Assembly (NCBI GenBank): GCA_964548365.1
Contig: CAZJRD010000011.1
Coordinates: forward strand, 10,450 to 74,449
Source: B46-G9 sp964548365
GTDB taxonomy: Bacteria; Desulfobacterota; DSM-4660; Desulfatiglandales; Desulfatiglandaceae
Length of the DNA: 64,000 nucleotides
Direction: 5' to 3'
This document shows positions 43,537 through 52,884 of this stretch, in pieces (within the stretch, counting starts at the first letter, position 1; each line of letters opens with the position of its first letter). The translations under genes and the position numbers were made by a program. A model generated the notes under the pieces. The model was not told the origin of the DNA and made no database searches. It saw only the letters and a list, made by a program, of their open reading frames with translations.

Positions 43537-45167
43537 GTCTTCTGCCCTCCCTTTCGACAGGGTATTTCAATCAGGAATTCTGCGCCACCCCATTCGCTGG
43601 TCGATACACTTAAAGACCCGCCGTGATCCACGACTATTCTGTGGCTGAGGCTCAGACCGATGCCCGTGCCCCCGTCTTTCGTGCTGAAAAAGGGATCAAA
43701 AACCTGCTCCCTGAGATCCAGGGGAATTCCCGGCCCTGAATCGGCTATTCTCACAAATATGGACTCACTTCCGGCAAAAGAACTCACCTCCACTTTTCTT
43801 TTACCCTCCGTATTTCTCAGGGCCTCGACAGCATTGGTAATCAGATTCAGGATGACCTCTTCCATGAGATGCTTGTCAAAGGTACACTCTGGTAGGTCCT
43901 CCAGAAGGTTTTTTTCGAGACTGATCTGACTTTTTCTTAAGGTCACCGCGGAGAGAGAAATGGCATCTTCGATAGGGCCGTTTATATTCGCCAGAATAAA
44001 ATTGGGGCGGCCAGGCCTGGAAAAATCAATGACTCTCTTCACAACCGACTCAATCTTATTCGAGGCAGATTGAATGTGATTGAGGATATCATCGGCCTTC
44101 TCCAGATCCATTCCTCGCTCCAGAAGCCTTTCGAGGGTCTTCAGGTAGATATTAATACCAGACAATGGATTCCGAATCTCATGGGCGATTCCTGCGGCAA
44201 CACGCCCCAGAGAAGTCATCTTGTCCTGGATCCTCACCAGGTGCTCAAGTTCTTTGGAGCGGGTAATGTCCATCATGTTGACGAGTGTTGCATCTTTTCC
44301 CTGGTAGTGTATCTGGGATGCGTAGCAATAGATCCATTTCATGCCGAGGCGGCAGTCCGGTCTGGTAACGGGGCACAACCTGAAGTCTGCACTGAGCGTC
44401 TTAGCTTTGCCCTCAGCGACATTGTTGCACATTGTCCTGACCTTCTCCACGTCCTCGGGATGCAGGCCTTCGAACGTTCCCAGGTCAAATGATCGGGGAA
44501 GCGGTCCCAGCAACTCTTTCTGCTGCGGATTCTGGTACACGACCTGATTGTCCTTGACAATAAAAATGCCAATAGGGCATTTCTCCAGGAGATCGCGAAA
44601 GCGTTCTTCGCTTTCAACCAAGGCCTTTGCGGCCTCCTCTTTCGCCTCTTCGAGCTCCAGGGCGCGCAAACCAAAAGCGATATCCATGGCAAGGTCTTTC
44701 AGGAGGGACTTCTCATCCTCATCATGCGTGACTTCCCGCAAAATGGAAAGAGACAAAACACCGTACACTCTCCCATCGAGTACAAAAGGGACGGTGAGTG
44801 CCCCCCTTCCATGGTAATCCCCTGCAAGAGGGCAGCCCGTGCAGGTCGATACCGGATCATCCGTCTCCACAATATCCTTTCTCGCCAAGGCCACGTCAAA
44901 ACATGGCGGCTGATCTCCGCCGCGCATGAACGCCATTAATTGCGAAAACTTTGGGCCGATCCCGGCCTCCGCACCCATAGTCGCGTTTCCCTGTTCGTCC
45001 AGGAAAACAGCCCATGCGTTGTAGTACCCTCGATGTTGGATGAGCGCTCGGCATATACCGTTGAGGAGTCGCTCCCGGTTCTTTTCCTTGATAATAAGGC
45101 CACTCACATCCCGCATGGTCTGCAATACGAGATTGAGCCGTTCTATCTTTTTCCTATGATCTTCCAA
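43533..45167 (-). CDS. GAF-PAS sensor histidine kinase
   Basis: A 544-residue soluble sensor kinase. A GAF domain spans residues about 15-165 and contains CTGCPLAGDYHGRGAL, whose cysteines may bind a metal or cluster. A PAS domain follows at about 185-310 (ESEERFRDLLEKCPIGIFIV). The H-box is AAGIAHEIRNPLSGINIYLK and the ATPase domain ends with FFSTKDGGTGIGLSLSHRIV. No membrane segment is seen, so the signal is cytoplasmic. It forms a pair with the overlapping NtrC-type regulator. There is a CxxC-type stretch but no definite ligand assignment. Confidence 0.92.
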   Translation of the reverse strand: MEDHRKKIERLNLVLQTMRDVSGLIIKEKNRERLLNGICRALIQHRGYYNAWAVFLDEQGNATMGAEAGIGPKFSQLMAFMRGGDQPPCFDVALARKDIVETDDPVSTCTGCPLAGDYHGRGALTVPFVLDGRVYGVLSLSILREVTHDEDEKSLLKDLAMDIAFGLRALELEEAKEEAAKALVESEERFRDLLEKCPIGIFIVKDNQVVYQNPQQKELLGPLPRSFDLGTFEGLHPEDVEKVRTMCNNVAEGKAKTLSADFRLCPVTRPDCRLGMKWIYCYASQIHYQGKDATLVNMMDITRSKELEHLVRIQDKMTSLGRVAAGIAHEIRNPLSGINIYLKTLERLLERGMDLEKADDILNHIQSASNKIESVVKRVIDFSRPGRPNFILANINGPIEDAISLSAVTLRKSQISLEKNLLEDLPECTFDKHLMEEVILNLITNAVEALRNTEGKRKVEVSSFAGSESIFVRIADSGPGIPLDLREQVFDPFFSTKDGGTGIGLSLSHRIVVDHGGSLSVSTSEWGGAEFLIEIPCRKGGQKT

Positions 45168-45197
45168 CTTTTATTCCTTCCGCCCCCCCTTCCCCTT

Positions 45198-47696
45198 TTA
45201 TTGAGCTGCCAGATATTTCTGGTAAGCCAACATCATTTTGATTTCTCCATAGGAGTAGTCAGCCCCCAGGGCATTTTTTACTTCACTGAGGGAGTTATTG
45301 TGATCTGTAGCAAGTTCCTTTTCAATGGCCTGCTGTTTTTCAGGTGAAAGCAATTTGTTGATATCCAATTCGCCTTTTTCCAAAAAAAAGCTCAGATGCC
45401 CTTCAATGGTAGATTGTACCAGGCCTCTTTCTTGTGCAATCCGGGCAATAGTCAATCCGCTATTGAACATATCGAAACTTGTCTGTTTCGTGCTGATAGG
45501 TGGCGCCGCATCTTTTGCCGGAATATTTTTTTCAGGAAGTTTTTCAGGCTCCGGCAGTACGACCTTCTCTATCCCGTGTTTTTCGCGATAAGCCAAAACC
45601 AGTTTCACAAGTTCTTCACCGTATTTCTCAATGGTTTTCTTGCCGACACCATTTATTTTTAGTAGATCAACGGTATTGCCGGGCAGGCATGCCACAATCT
45701 GGAGCAGTACCTGTTGATGTAAAACTTGAAAATGGGCGACCTCATCCTCCTTGGCCTTGCGGGAACGCCAGTCCTTCAGGGTCTGGAACAGCTCCGGATG
45801 GGCAATGTCTGATTCGGTATAGGCCGGGGGCCGGCGCTTTTTTTCCTTTTCAGGGACAAAGTCAATTTCAGCGGCTGAAATAGCACGCAGGAAACTTGAC
45901 GGTGTAAATCCTTTTTCACAGCATTGCATGCCGGCTACCTTTACGGCAATTTCCTTCTTAAGATTACTCAGGGCATTTCCAATTTTTTTGCGAAGTTCGG
46001 TATTGTCTGTTTCTACGTGCAATTTTGGCACTGACCCTTCAAAAATCTCGGCAAACTTTCCCTGAAACCATACAGATGCCTTGCTGATCCGTTCCAAAAC
46101 AGCTGCATCTGACTCGGGCAAACCGCCATCGGCAAAAATTGTGCGCAACTGCCGCCCAAAATTTTCACTGACAACAAAAATATCTTCCGTAGCCTTTTTC
46201 TCAAGTTGGCGGATATCTTCAACGCCTGAAACCTGAACCACCCTGGCATTAGCCGGTAAAAGCCGGACAAGATGATTGAGATGGTTGCGCAATAAGGAAA
46301 AATCGAAACAATCAAGCAATAGCTTCTGCTGATAGCTGATTTTGGCTTTCTGAAGCCGGCTTTCAGACGGCGGGTTCTGACAAGCGTTTTCGTCAAAACG
46401 CATAATTGCTTCGTCCGTTTCTATCCCCCGGGATGAGAGGGGAGAGCTCAGCACCATGCCCCCTAAGGTTTTACAACGGCTTAAGGCCACGTAAATCTGA
46501 CCATGGGCAAAAGCTGCTTTGGCATCAATAATGGCCTTTTCAAAAGTCAGCCCCTGACTCTTGTGGATGGTGATTGCCCATGCAAGTTTCAGGGGATATT
46601 GCTTGAATTTACCGATTATCTCCTCTTCAATTTCCTTCGTTTCTTCGTTCAGTGTGTATTTGATATTTTCCCAAATGATTGGTTCAACCACGATTTCCTG
46701 TTTGTCGCCGGGGCAGATAACGCGGATGTTTTTGCTCGAAATTTTGGTTATTTTGCCGATTTTACCATTGTAATAGAGTTTTTCAGCAGAGGGATCATTG
46801 CGCACAAACATCACCTGTGCCCCCTCTTTAAGCAGAAGAGTGGCCAGGGTCGGGTAGTTCTGTTCAGGAAAATCTCCGGAAATTTCAGCTTTGAAACGGT
46901 GTTCTTTTTTGGACAGGGCCTGAAGTCTGGTCTGATTGATGGATTCGGCGCTTCGGTTGTGGGTGGTTAGGGTAATATAACCCTGATCTTCGGCCGGTGT
47001 AAAATCCTGAATGTAACGCCGATTAAGATCCGCTATGGATGATTCATCAAGCCGGTTATCCCGTACCCGATTCAGGAGCTTGATAAAACGGGCGTCCGAC
47101 TGGCGAAAAATATGCGTCAATTCAATGGTAAGCAGTTCACCCAGCCCAAGGGCTTTGCTGTTAAAAAAATAAATTGACTCATAATATTGCTCCAAAAGGT
47201 CCCATTCATCTTGTTTTGCCACCGGAGAAAGCTGATGCAGATCGCCGATCAAAAGCAACTGCACACCGCCAAATGGCTGATTACTACGGCGATGGCTGCG
47301 CAGAACAGCATCCACCGCATCGAGTAAATCTGCCCGTACCATACTTATTTCGTCAATCACCAGCAAATCAAGGCTTTGTATAATCCGCTTTTTTTCTTTG
47401 CTGAACCTGAACTGGCGCTGTTTATTGCGCTCGTATGTCTCGCTGCCCGGTACAAACGGGCCAAAGGGCAGCTGAAAAAAAGAATGGAGTGTTACCCCGC
47501 CGGCATTGATAGCCGCAACACCGGTTGGAGCGGTGACAATCATCCGCTTCACTGCGTTCTTATGGAGATTATGGAGAAAGGTTGTTTTGCCGGTGCCCGC
47601 CTTCCCCGTCAGAAAAACATTGCAGCCGGTGTGCTGAACAAAGTCGTTGGCGAGTTGCAGTTCATGGTTTGCGGAGGACATGGTTTTCCCGGTCAT
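45198..47696 (-). CDS. Pif1-like helicase with HRDC and C-terminal HTH domains
   Basis: An 832-residue helicase. The N-terminal part has Walker A GKAGTGKTTFLHN, TPTGVAAINAGGVTLHSFF and LLVIDEISMVRADLL, as in Pif1/RecD2-type superfamily 1B helicases, with KSQGLTFEKAIIDA and YVALSRCKTL as later motifs. Residues about 640-720 look like an HRDC domain (NTVDLLKINGVGKKTIEKYG) and the C-terminus like an RQC-type or helix-turn-helix domain (IAQERGLVQSTIEGHLSFFL). Such fusions are frequent in Bacteroidota. Its base composition is more AT-rich than neighbours, suggesting transfer. It probably unwinds DNA in repair; the exact role is unknown. Confidence 0.85.
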   Translation of the reverse strand: MTGKTMSSANHELQLANDFVQHTGCNVFLTGKAGTGKTTFLHNLHKNAVKRMIVTAPTGVAAINAGGVTLHSFFQLPFGPFVPGSETYERNKQRQFRFSKEKKRIIQSLDLLVIDEISMVRADLLDAVDAVLRSHRRSNQPFGGVQLLLIGDLHQLSPVAKQDEWDLLEQYYESIYFFNSKALGLGELLTIELTHIFRQSDARFIKLLNRVRDNRLDESSIADLNRRYIQDFTPAEDQGYITLTTHNRSAESINQTRLQALSKKEHRFKAEISGDFPEQNYPTLATLLLKEGAQVMFVRNDPSAEKLYYNGKIGKITKISSKNIRVICPGDKQEIVVEPIIWENIKYTLNEETKEIEEEIIGKFKQYPLKLAWAITIHKSQGLTFEKAIIDAKAAFAHGQIYVALSRCKTLGGMVLSSPLSSRGIETDEAIMRFDENACQNPPSESRLQKAKISYQQKLLLDCFDFSLLRNHLNHLVRLLPANARVVQVSGVEDIRQLEKKATEDIFVVSENFGRQLRTIFADGGLPESDAAVLERISKASVWFQGKFAEIFEGSVPKLHVETDNTELRKKIGNALSNLKKEIAVKVAGMQCCEKGFTPSSFLRAISAAEIDFVPEKEKKRRPPAYTESDIAHPELFQTLKDWRSRKAKEDEVAHFQVLHQQVLLQIVACLPGNTVDLLKINGVGKKTIEKYGEELVKLVLAYREKHGIEKVVLPEPEKLPEKNIPAKDAAPPISTKQTSFDMFNSGLTIARIAQERGLVQSTIEGHLSFFLEKGELDINKLLSPEKQQAIEKELATDHNNSLSEVKNALGADYSYGEIKMMLAYQKYLAAQ

Positions 47697-47744
47697 GCGC
47701 GTTATCGTCGATGGCCTCGTAACTCAAAGTGATAAATACATTTT

Positions 47745-48116
47745 TCACGCTAATCCGCGATGATCCGGTTTTTGAAGTTCTGACAACAAGTCCCGACTCG
47801 CAACGGCCTCACCGATGTTGTCTTCTGTGAATAACTTTCCGGTTGGACCAATTACACGTGCGCCTTGCTCTATACAGCGGCTCGCAAGCGGAATGTCAGT
47901 GGTGACCACGATGTCGTGAGGTTCCACGTGTTCGACAATCCAATCATCGGCCGCGTCGCATCCGTTCCCCACAACTTCGAGTGCGATCCATGGTTCATTC
48001 GGGATTCGCATCCAGGAGTTGGCCACCAATGTGACATTAAGGCGGCATCGGCTTGCGACGCGGTATACCTCCGGTTTGACCGGACATGCATCAGCGTCGA
48101 CAAAGATGTGCAGCAA
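47745..48116 (-). CDS. DUF188/YaiI-family protein, C-terminally shortened
   Basis: A 123-residue protein matching the YaiI/YqxD family: HIFVDADACPVKPEVYR at the start, VVTTDIPLASRCIEQGARVI in the middle. Family members are usually about 150 residues and end with a GGP...FSxxDRxxF block. Here the frame stops at QKPDHRGLA shortly before that block would begin, and no matching sequence is seen in other frames downstream. So the gene has probably lost its 3' end. Function is a putative PIN-like nuclease fold, unproven. Confidence 0.75.
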   Translation of the reverse strand: MLHIFVDADACPVKPEVYRVASRCRLNVTLVANSWMRIPNEPWIALEVVGNGCDAADDWIVEHVEPHDIVVTTDIPLASRCIEQGARVIGPTGKLFTEDNIGEAVASRDLLSELQKPDHRGLA

Positions 48117-48231
48117 ACGAAGATCCTCCCATCACCCCGGATCCGGTCCGAGACCCGCCTATTCCGTGCAAGGTTCAAGACCTGACCCCCGAATCCACTT
48201 TGAGATAGCAGTGTGCCTGCGGGAAGTCTCT

Positions 48232-48894
48232 TCACGCGAATCTCAGCAGATTCTCGACCGGCTCCCTCTCGCTCCTGAAGAGACTCGCTGGGACATCCGG
48301 ATGCGGTGTCCCTACTGCGATGCCGATGACGACTTTCTTGTCCTCCGGAATATCCAAAATGTCTTTGACTATGTCCGGAAAGTGCATGGAAGCAGCCAGA
48401 TAGATGGTCCCCAGGCCCTCCTGATAGGCCAGATAGCAGAAGGTGGTCCCTATAGAGCCGATGTCAAGGCAGGCGTAAGGTTCGTTCAGCCGGCCGTCGA
48501 TGACGAAGTAGACGACGGTCGGTGCGCCAAAGAACAGGTACATGTTCAGGTAATGCTGCGTACGGGCCTCCCGGTCTCCCCGCTGAATCCCCATACTTGT
48601 AAACAGGGCCTTGCCGAGCGACACATACCGGGTTTTGTGAATCTCGGGGAATTGCATCGGCATCACGATGTCAGGTCTGGGATTGGTCCCTTTTTTCCCC
48701 TCCGCTTCGAGCGCACGCGCCAACTGTCCGGCTTTTTCTCCGTCCGCTATCACGATCTCCCAGGGCTGGGTGTTTCCCCACGACGGCGCCCAACGCGCCG
48801 TCTCCACAATCTTCTGAATTTTTTCTCGCGGCACGGGATCCGGCAGAAACGCTCGAATACTGCGCCTTCTTTCAATCGTCTCATTTAATTCCAT
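48232..48894 (-). CDS. Nitroreductase-family FMN oxidoreductase
   Basis: A 220-residue protein with the typical start TIERRRSIRAFLPDPVPREKI (shortened: RRSIRAF), the GNTQPWEIVIADGEKAG contact region and AYQEGLGTIYLAASM near the FMN site. It reduces nitro compounds, enones or related substrates with NAD(P)H as a dimer. It lies upstream of the DUF188 gene but 115 bases apart. Upstream (48895-49089) no gene or clear promoter is visible. Confidence 0.88.
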   Translation of the reverse strand: MELNETIERRRSIRAFLPDPVPREKIQKIVETARWAPSWGNTQPWEIVIADGEKAGQLARALEAEGKKGTNPRPDIVMPMQFPEIHKTRYVSLGKALFTSMGIQRGDREARTQHYLNMYLFFGAPTVVYFVIDGRLNEPYACLDIGSIGTTFCYLAYQEGLGTIYLAASMHFPDIVKDILDIPEDKKVVIGIAVGTPHPDVPASLFRSEREPVENLLRFA

Positions 48895-49089
48895 AACTCA
48901 CTCCTTCTCAAGAAAAATCCGGCAGCAGCATATGGTGGTAGGGCTTAGTGGGCAAATTCTAAATTAGGTTCGGGCCAAGCCAACACCTGCACTATGACAG
49001 ATCATATTCAATCTTATTGGAAATAGAGAGCAACTTAGTTTTTTGCCGGCATCCCCATCTTCGCACATGGCCCCTTTCTTACGCGTTCT

Positions 49090-51156
49090 TCATGAATTGT
49101 TGGTGATCTCGCATTCGAAAAGACGGTGGGGTGTGCCGCCCGATACGGGGTCAAAGTTGGTATCATCCACAAGGATGTTGATGCTGGCTTTTCCGTCCGT
49201 TGGATTTCCCCATCCGAAATCGATCCAGATATACCCCGGCTGGGTGTCTTCGGTGAGCCTTGCCTTAAGGGTGATTTGCCCTCGGGGGCTGCTTACCTCG
49301 ACATTATTGCCATCTGCGATATCTCTTTCCGAAGCATCCTGGGGATGCAGCCAGACCAGGGGATCGGGGTAGGAACTTGTGAGGGCATTGATATTCCTGA
49401 ACTTTGTGTGGACGAACTGGGCCGGCCGCTTGGTGCAGCCAAGCAGGGGAAACCTTCTGCCACTACGAAGGGCTGCATCCAAGGGTTCGCCTGCGGGCTC
49501 CGAGTAGCCGGGCAGCGGATCGTATCCCTTGTCCTCGAATATAGTTGAGTAGAACTCCACCTTTCCGGAGGGGGTGTTGAAGCCCTTTTCCTCATACTTT
49601 CGGTATCGGACCGGCGGCGTCGCGTAAACGACCTGCTCTTTATCCAGCTGTTCAAAGGAGACGCCTGTGGGCTGAATCATATGTCTCAGCCAGCTCAGGG
49701 TATCATGAAAAGGGTATTCCTGGTGAATTCCCAATTTTTCGGCAAGGGCATATTCAACTTCGAATACGGACCGTGACTCTCCGACTGGAGGGGACACCGG
49801 CCGCGCGAGGGCCAAAAACCCGCCCTCAGTGCTGGAATAGGCCCGGTACCCGTAACTTTCAAAGTCTGATTGGATGGGAAGAACCAGATCGGCCAATGCC
49901 GTCGTCGCTGTTGGGAAAATGTCGGCAACCATAAGAAAATCAACTTTTTCCAGGGCCTGCCTTGTCCTTTTTTCGTTCGCTTGTATCAGTACAGGATTGC
50001 AGTGATGGACGATCATGGCCCGGGGACGACCTTCCTCTTCGCTCAGAAGGGCCTCCTTAACCGCGGGAAAAGGGAGTTCCATGAACAGGGGAAATTCCTC
50101 ATAACGGAGCCTGCGCTCCCTGGACACGGCTTTTGTGGGCAGGGAGGACTGCTGCGCAAAGGGCATGAAGACGTTGCCGCCCGGCACATCCAGATTTCCT
50201 GTGAGGCCGATCAGGATCGCTACCGTCCGCACAGCATCCACGCCGTTTGCGATCATATCCAGGCCGTTGCCCTCATAGATGGTCGCGGGTTTAGTGGTCG
50301 CATAGGTCTTCGCCAGGTTTTCAATGGCCTTTGCCGGAATTCCGGTCAGGGTCTCGGCCCATTTGGGGGTGAAAGCCTGAACGTGATCTGCCAGGGCATC
50401 AAAACCGCTCGTATAGGTCTCCACAAAGGCCCTGTCATAGAGCGCTTCCTGAATGATGACATGAATCATGGCAAGGCCGAGAGCCACATCGCCTCCCGGC
50501 TTGATCCGCACCCACTCGTCAGCCTGAGAAGCCGTCCTCGAATAAAAGGGATCGATGCTGATCATCCGTATTCCCCGCTCTTTCAGACGCGGAATGATCT
50601 GTCCCAGACCGTTATAGGCCGCATAGGCCCCGTAGCGCTCCGATGTCAAGGGGTCGCTCCCCCAGAAGAGGACCAGCCTTGTATGATCGTAATCAGGTTC
50701 CGGGCGAGTCCCGCCGGTAAGGGCCATGAAGGCCGTCATTCTTGGGACCATGCAAAGATTTGCCGCCCCCGTAAAATTGGGTGACCCGAAGGCTCCCGTG
50801 AATTCAAGAAAACCGTCCCTGCACTGATAGGATACCGGCGCGCCGCCGCAACGGGCAAGGCTGAGGGGCCCGAACCGTTCACGAATTTCGCCCAACCGCT
50901 CCGCGGCAAATTCAAGGGCCTTGTGCCAAGAGAGCTTCTCAAAACCCTTAGAGGTTTTCCGCAGGGGGACTTTGAGTCGATCCTCTGATGCAATAACTTC
51001 CGGAATCGCGGCTCCTTTTTGGCAGCAGCGGCCTCTGTTCATAGGGTGTCCCGGATCTCCCTTCACGGAAATCGATCCGTCTCCACTTCTGTGGACCACA
51101 ATGCCACAATTCGTATGGCAAAACTGGCATATGGAACGGTAGGTTTCACCCTCCAT
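49090..51156 (-). CDS. Cytoplasmic molybdopterin oxidoreductase (DMSO reductase family)
   Basis: A 688-residue enzyme with an N-terminal [4Fe-4S] motif CQFCHTNCG...GRCCQKG and the bis-molybdopterin fold (LVLFWGSDPLTSERYGAYAA; CNPVLIQANEKRT). No Tat or Sec signal is present, so it works in the cytoplasm. The stretch NLCMVPRMTAF offers a cysteine that could ligate the metal, as in acetylene hydratase or formate dehydrogenase-like relatives, but this is uncertain. No small electron-transfer subunit or chaperone lies next to it. Substrate unknown; it could be a formate dehydrogenase-like, transhydroxylase-like or hydratase-like enzyme. Confidence 0.85.
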   Translation of the reverse strand: MEGETYRSICQFCHTNCGIVVHRSGDGSISVKGDPGHPMNRGRCCQKGAAIPEVIASEDRLKVPLRKTSKGFEKLSWHKALEFAAERLGEIRERFGPLSLARCGGAPVSYQCRDGFLEFTGAFGSPNFTGAANLCMVPRMTAFMALTGGTRPEPDYDHTRLVLFWGSDPLTSERYGAYAAYNGLGQIIPRLKERGIRMISIDPFYSRTASQADEWVRIKPGGDVALGLAMIHVIIQEALYDRAFVETYTSGFDALADHVQAFTPKWAETLTGIPAKAIENLAKTYATTKPATIYEGNGLDMIANGVDAVRTVAILIGLTGNLDVPGGNVFMPFAQQSSLPTKAVSRERRLRYEEFPLFMELPFPAVKEALLSEEEGRPRAMIVHHCNPVLIQANEKRTRQALEKVDFLMVADIFPTATTALADLVLPIQSDFESYGYRAYSSTEGGFLALARPVSPPVGESRSVFEVEYALAEKLGIHQEYPFHDTLSWLRHMIQPTGVSFEQLDKEQVVYATPPVRYRKYEEKGFNTPSGKVEFYSTIFEDKGYDPLPGYSEPAGEPLDAALRSGRRFPLLGCTKRPAQFVHTKFRNINALTSSYPDPLVWLHPQDASERDIADGNNVEVSSPRGQITLKARLTEDTQPGYIWIDFGWGNPTDGKASINILVDDTNFDPVSGGTPHRLFECEITNNS

Positions 51157-51401
51157 GTACTCATCTCCTTCTCAGTGTCGTGGGTTTGCGGATTTGTATC
51201 GCCCGCCCCCCCCCTGAGACATATGCTTGAAAAGACCTTGCTTTTTCGGGGATAAAGTATAGAGACATTGCTCTTGTGAATCAAGAGAAATAACGGCAGA
51301 ATATATGGTGCTTTCATGCTTCTTGGGGATTTTTAGGCCGGGAAGTGAAGCACAAATCTCAATGAGATAATCCAGATCGGAGTAGAGATAATCCTCACAG
51401 C

Positions 51402-51472
51402 GGGCAGTGGGGGTCACATCTTGACCCCAAATCCCCCTACGGTGATCACGGAATGGCACTATAGCACTGCCC
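51402..51472. repeat. REP-like double hairpin
   Basis: Outer stem GGGCAGTG (51402-51409) with CACTGCCC (51465-51472), and an inner perfect hairpin GGGGTCA-CATCT-TGACCCC (51410-51428). A GGTGATCACG palindrome lies between them. It sits in the 368-base gap 51157-51524 and only about 1 kb from RAYT transposase relics, which mobilise REP-type hairpins. The rest of the gap shows a weak minus-strand coding-like stretch with no recognisable family. Confidence 0.5.
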
Positions 51473-51524
51473 ACTAACAGGGGCATACAGGATGTCCCCT
51501 TTTCCATGTCATTCCGGTCTCTTT

Positions 51525-52367
51525 TCACAAAGAACGGTCGGTGATCAGCCCCAGGGTTATTCCTTCCAGTCTCTCCTGGAAGGTTTTTCCCTCCGATTCG
51601 AAACAAGAGCGAGCAAATCGGATGAGCCCAAGGCGGTCCTGCTCGGAAAGCCACGAGTAAGCCTTTTCCCATTTGTCCAACAGCGCCTGGGCGTTCTCTG
51701 TCCCACCGGATATCAGCGCCTCGATGGAAAGCACAGTTTTCAAGAGAGAAGCAAGTACAATCTTCCTTGGTGCAGTATCGGCACGAACCATCTCCCAGAC
51801 TTCTCGTTCCTGTTCGGTGTCCTCGATCATGTACTCCACAAGAGCCGCCTGGCTGTTGCCCAGTCCCACGCCGGCCAACCACTTAACCACCTCATAGTCC
51901 TTGACAGCCACTGAGAGAAAGTAGACACATTGCTGCAAGAGCGACAACTCCAGCCCGCAGGCATTTCCAGCTTGCTGAAGACTCCTTGAGAAGCGAAAAG
52001 TGTAGAACTCAGGACTCCCATGATGAAGCGCGTGACCTATCTCGTGGTGCAAGACTCCCCGGAGTACGGCAGGGAATACCTCTTTCACCTTTTCCTCGCA
52101 GACGTGGATTCTCGGAAAACCTCTCCAGGCTTCATGCGTGGCCAGGAAATCCGTCTCTTCCCCTGCAACAACCTTCAGTTCTTCCTTCTCCTGTTTATAA
52201 AAAGCCTCCAATTCCTTAGAGCTTTTCCAGATAGTAATGCACAACCGAGGAGGGGCAGCCAGTGTTCCTCTTCTTTCCAGGGCCTCAGCCGCCCATCTTC
52301 GTATCCTGGTCACCAAGGCCCGGTCTGTTCCCTTTTTGGGGACTATTTTCAGCCAGGAAAGCATCAC
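51525..52367 (-). CDS. Putative zinc metallopeptidase
   Basis: A 280-residue protein with the zincin motif VLHHEIGHALHHG near residue 128, and a glutamate-containing helix further on (FLSVAVKDYEVVKWLAG) that could provide the third ligand. No signal peptide or membrane segment is seen. The family is not one I can name; it resembles stand-alone HExxH proteins of unknown role in deltaproteobacteria. It lies alone between relict sequence and the molybdopterin gene. Confidence 0.7.
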   Translation of the reverse strand: MMLSWLKIVPKKGTDRALVTRIRRWAAEALERRGTLAAPPRLCITIWKSSKELEAFYKQEKEELKVVAGEETDFLATHEAWRGFPRIHVCEEKVKEVFPAVLRGVLHHEIGHALHHGSPEFYTFRFSRSLQQAGNACGLELSLLQQCVYFLSVAVKDYEVVKWLAGVGLGNSQAALVEYMIEDTEQEREVWEMVRADTAPRKIVLASLLKTVLSIEALISGGTENAQALLDKWEKAYSWLSEQDRLGLIRFARSCFESEGKTFQERLEGITLGLITDRSL

Positions 52368-52556
52368 CTCTCATCTCGGCAATCAATAAATTGTGCGGCA
52401 GAATTCAGATGGCTCGATTGGTCTCTTTTAACAAGGGTTTGCATGGTAATCAAATACTCAATACCGTATTCAGCCATCCTTGACAGACTATTCCGGGGAC
52501 ACCATCCCTAATTATTGATTCACTTGAAAGCGTTGGGCCCAGGCATTGCCGGGACC

Positions 52557-52652
52557 ATCAGAAAGCGGGGAAGAACGGGCAGGCCCATGGGAGATACTGG
52601 TTTCATCGAGGAAATTGAAGCAATGACAGGCTTCAGATTGAACGCCCGCAGG
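52557..52652 (+). pseudogene. Relict C-terminus of a RAYT (REP-associated tyrosine transposase)
   Basis: The plus strand encodes RGRTGRPMGDTGFIEEIEAM then TGFRLNARR, the usual C-terminal tail of REP-associated Y1 transposases. There is no catalytic part. It faces the N-terminal fragment at 52693-52819 in opposite orientation. The gap 52368-52884 otherwise holds nothing I can name. Confidence 0.6.
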
Positions 52653-52692
52653 TTTTGCCTTCTTTCTGAACAGGCTGTTTCTTGCGGGGTCA

Positions 52693-52819
52693 ATTTTACC
52701 CTTGAAACCAGAGAATCCTCACGATCCTCCTCGTGCCGGAATATCCTTCGACGTTTCGTTCCCCTGATCATGAGGTGATGTAAGACAAAGGACGTGTCAA
52801 GCCGAGCTAATTTCGGCAT
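52693..52819 (-). pseudogene. Relict N-terminus of a RAYT transposase
   Basis: MPKLARLDTSFVLHHLMIRG followed by TKRRRIFRHEEDRE is the typical start of a REP-associated Y1 transposase (HHxMxRG stretch). After about 42 residues the similarity stops. Together with the inverted C-terminal piece nearby this shows a decayed and rearranged element. Confidence 0.65.
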
Positions 52820-52884
52820 GCGTCAGGGCCTGCCGCAAGCTGTCAATTTAAAATCTTTGGGACGTTATATATCCACGGGAGAAT

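Noticed and set aside
51172..51882. 236-codon minus-strand frame overlapping the metallopeptidase gene
   Set aside because: Its first half is a frame-shadow of the peptidase gene. The remainder (CEDYLYSDLDYLIEI) looks coding-like but includes the REP-like hairpin and shows no recognisable family.
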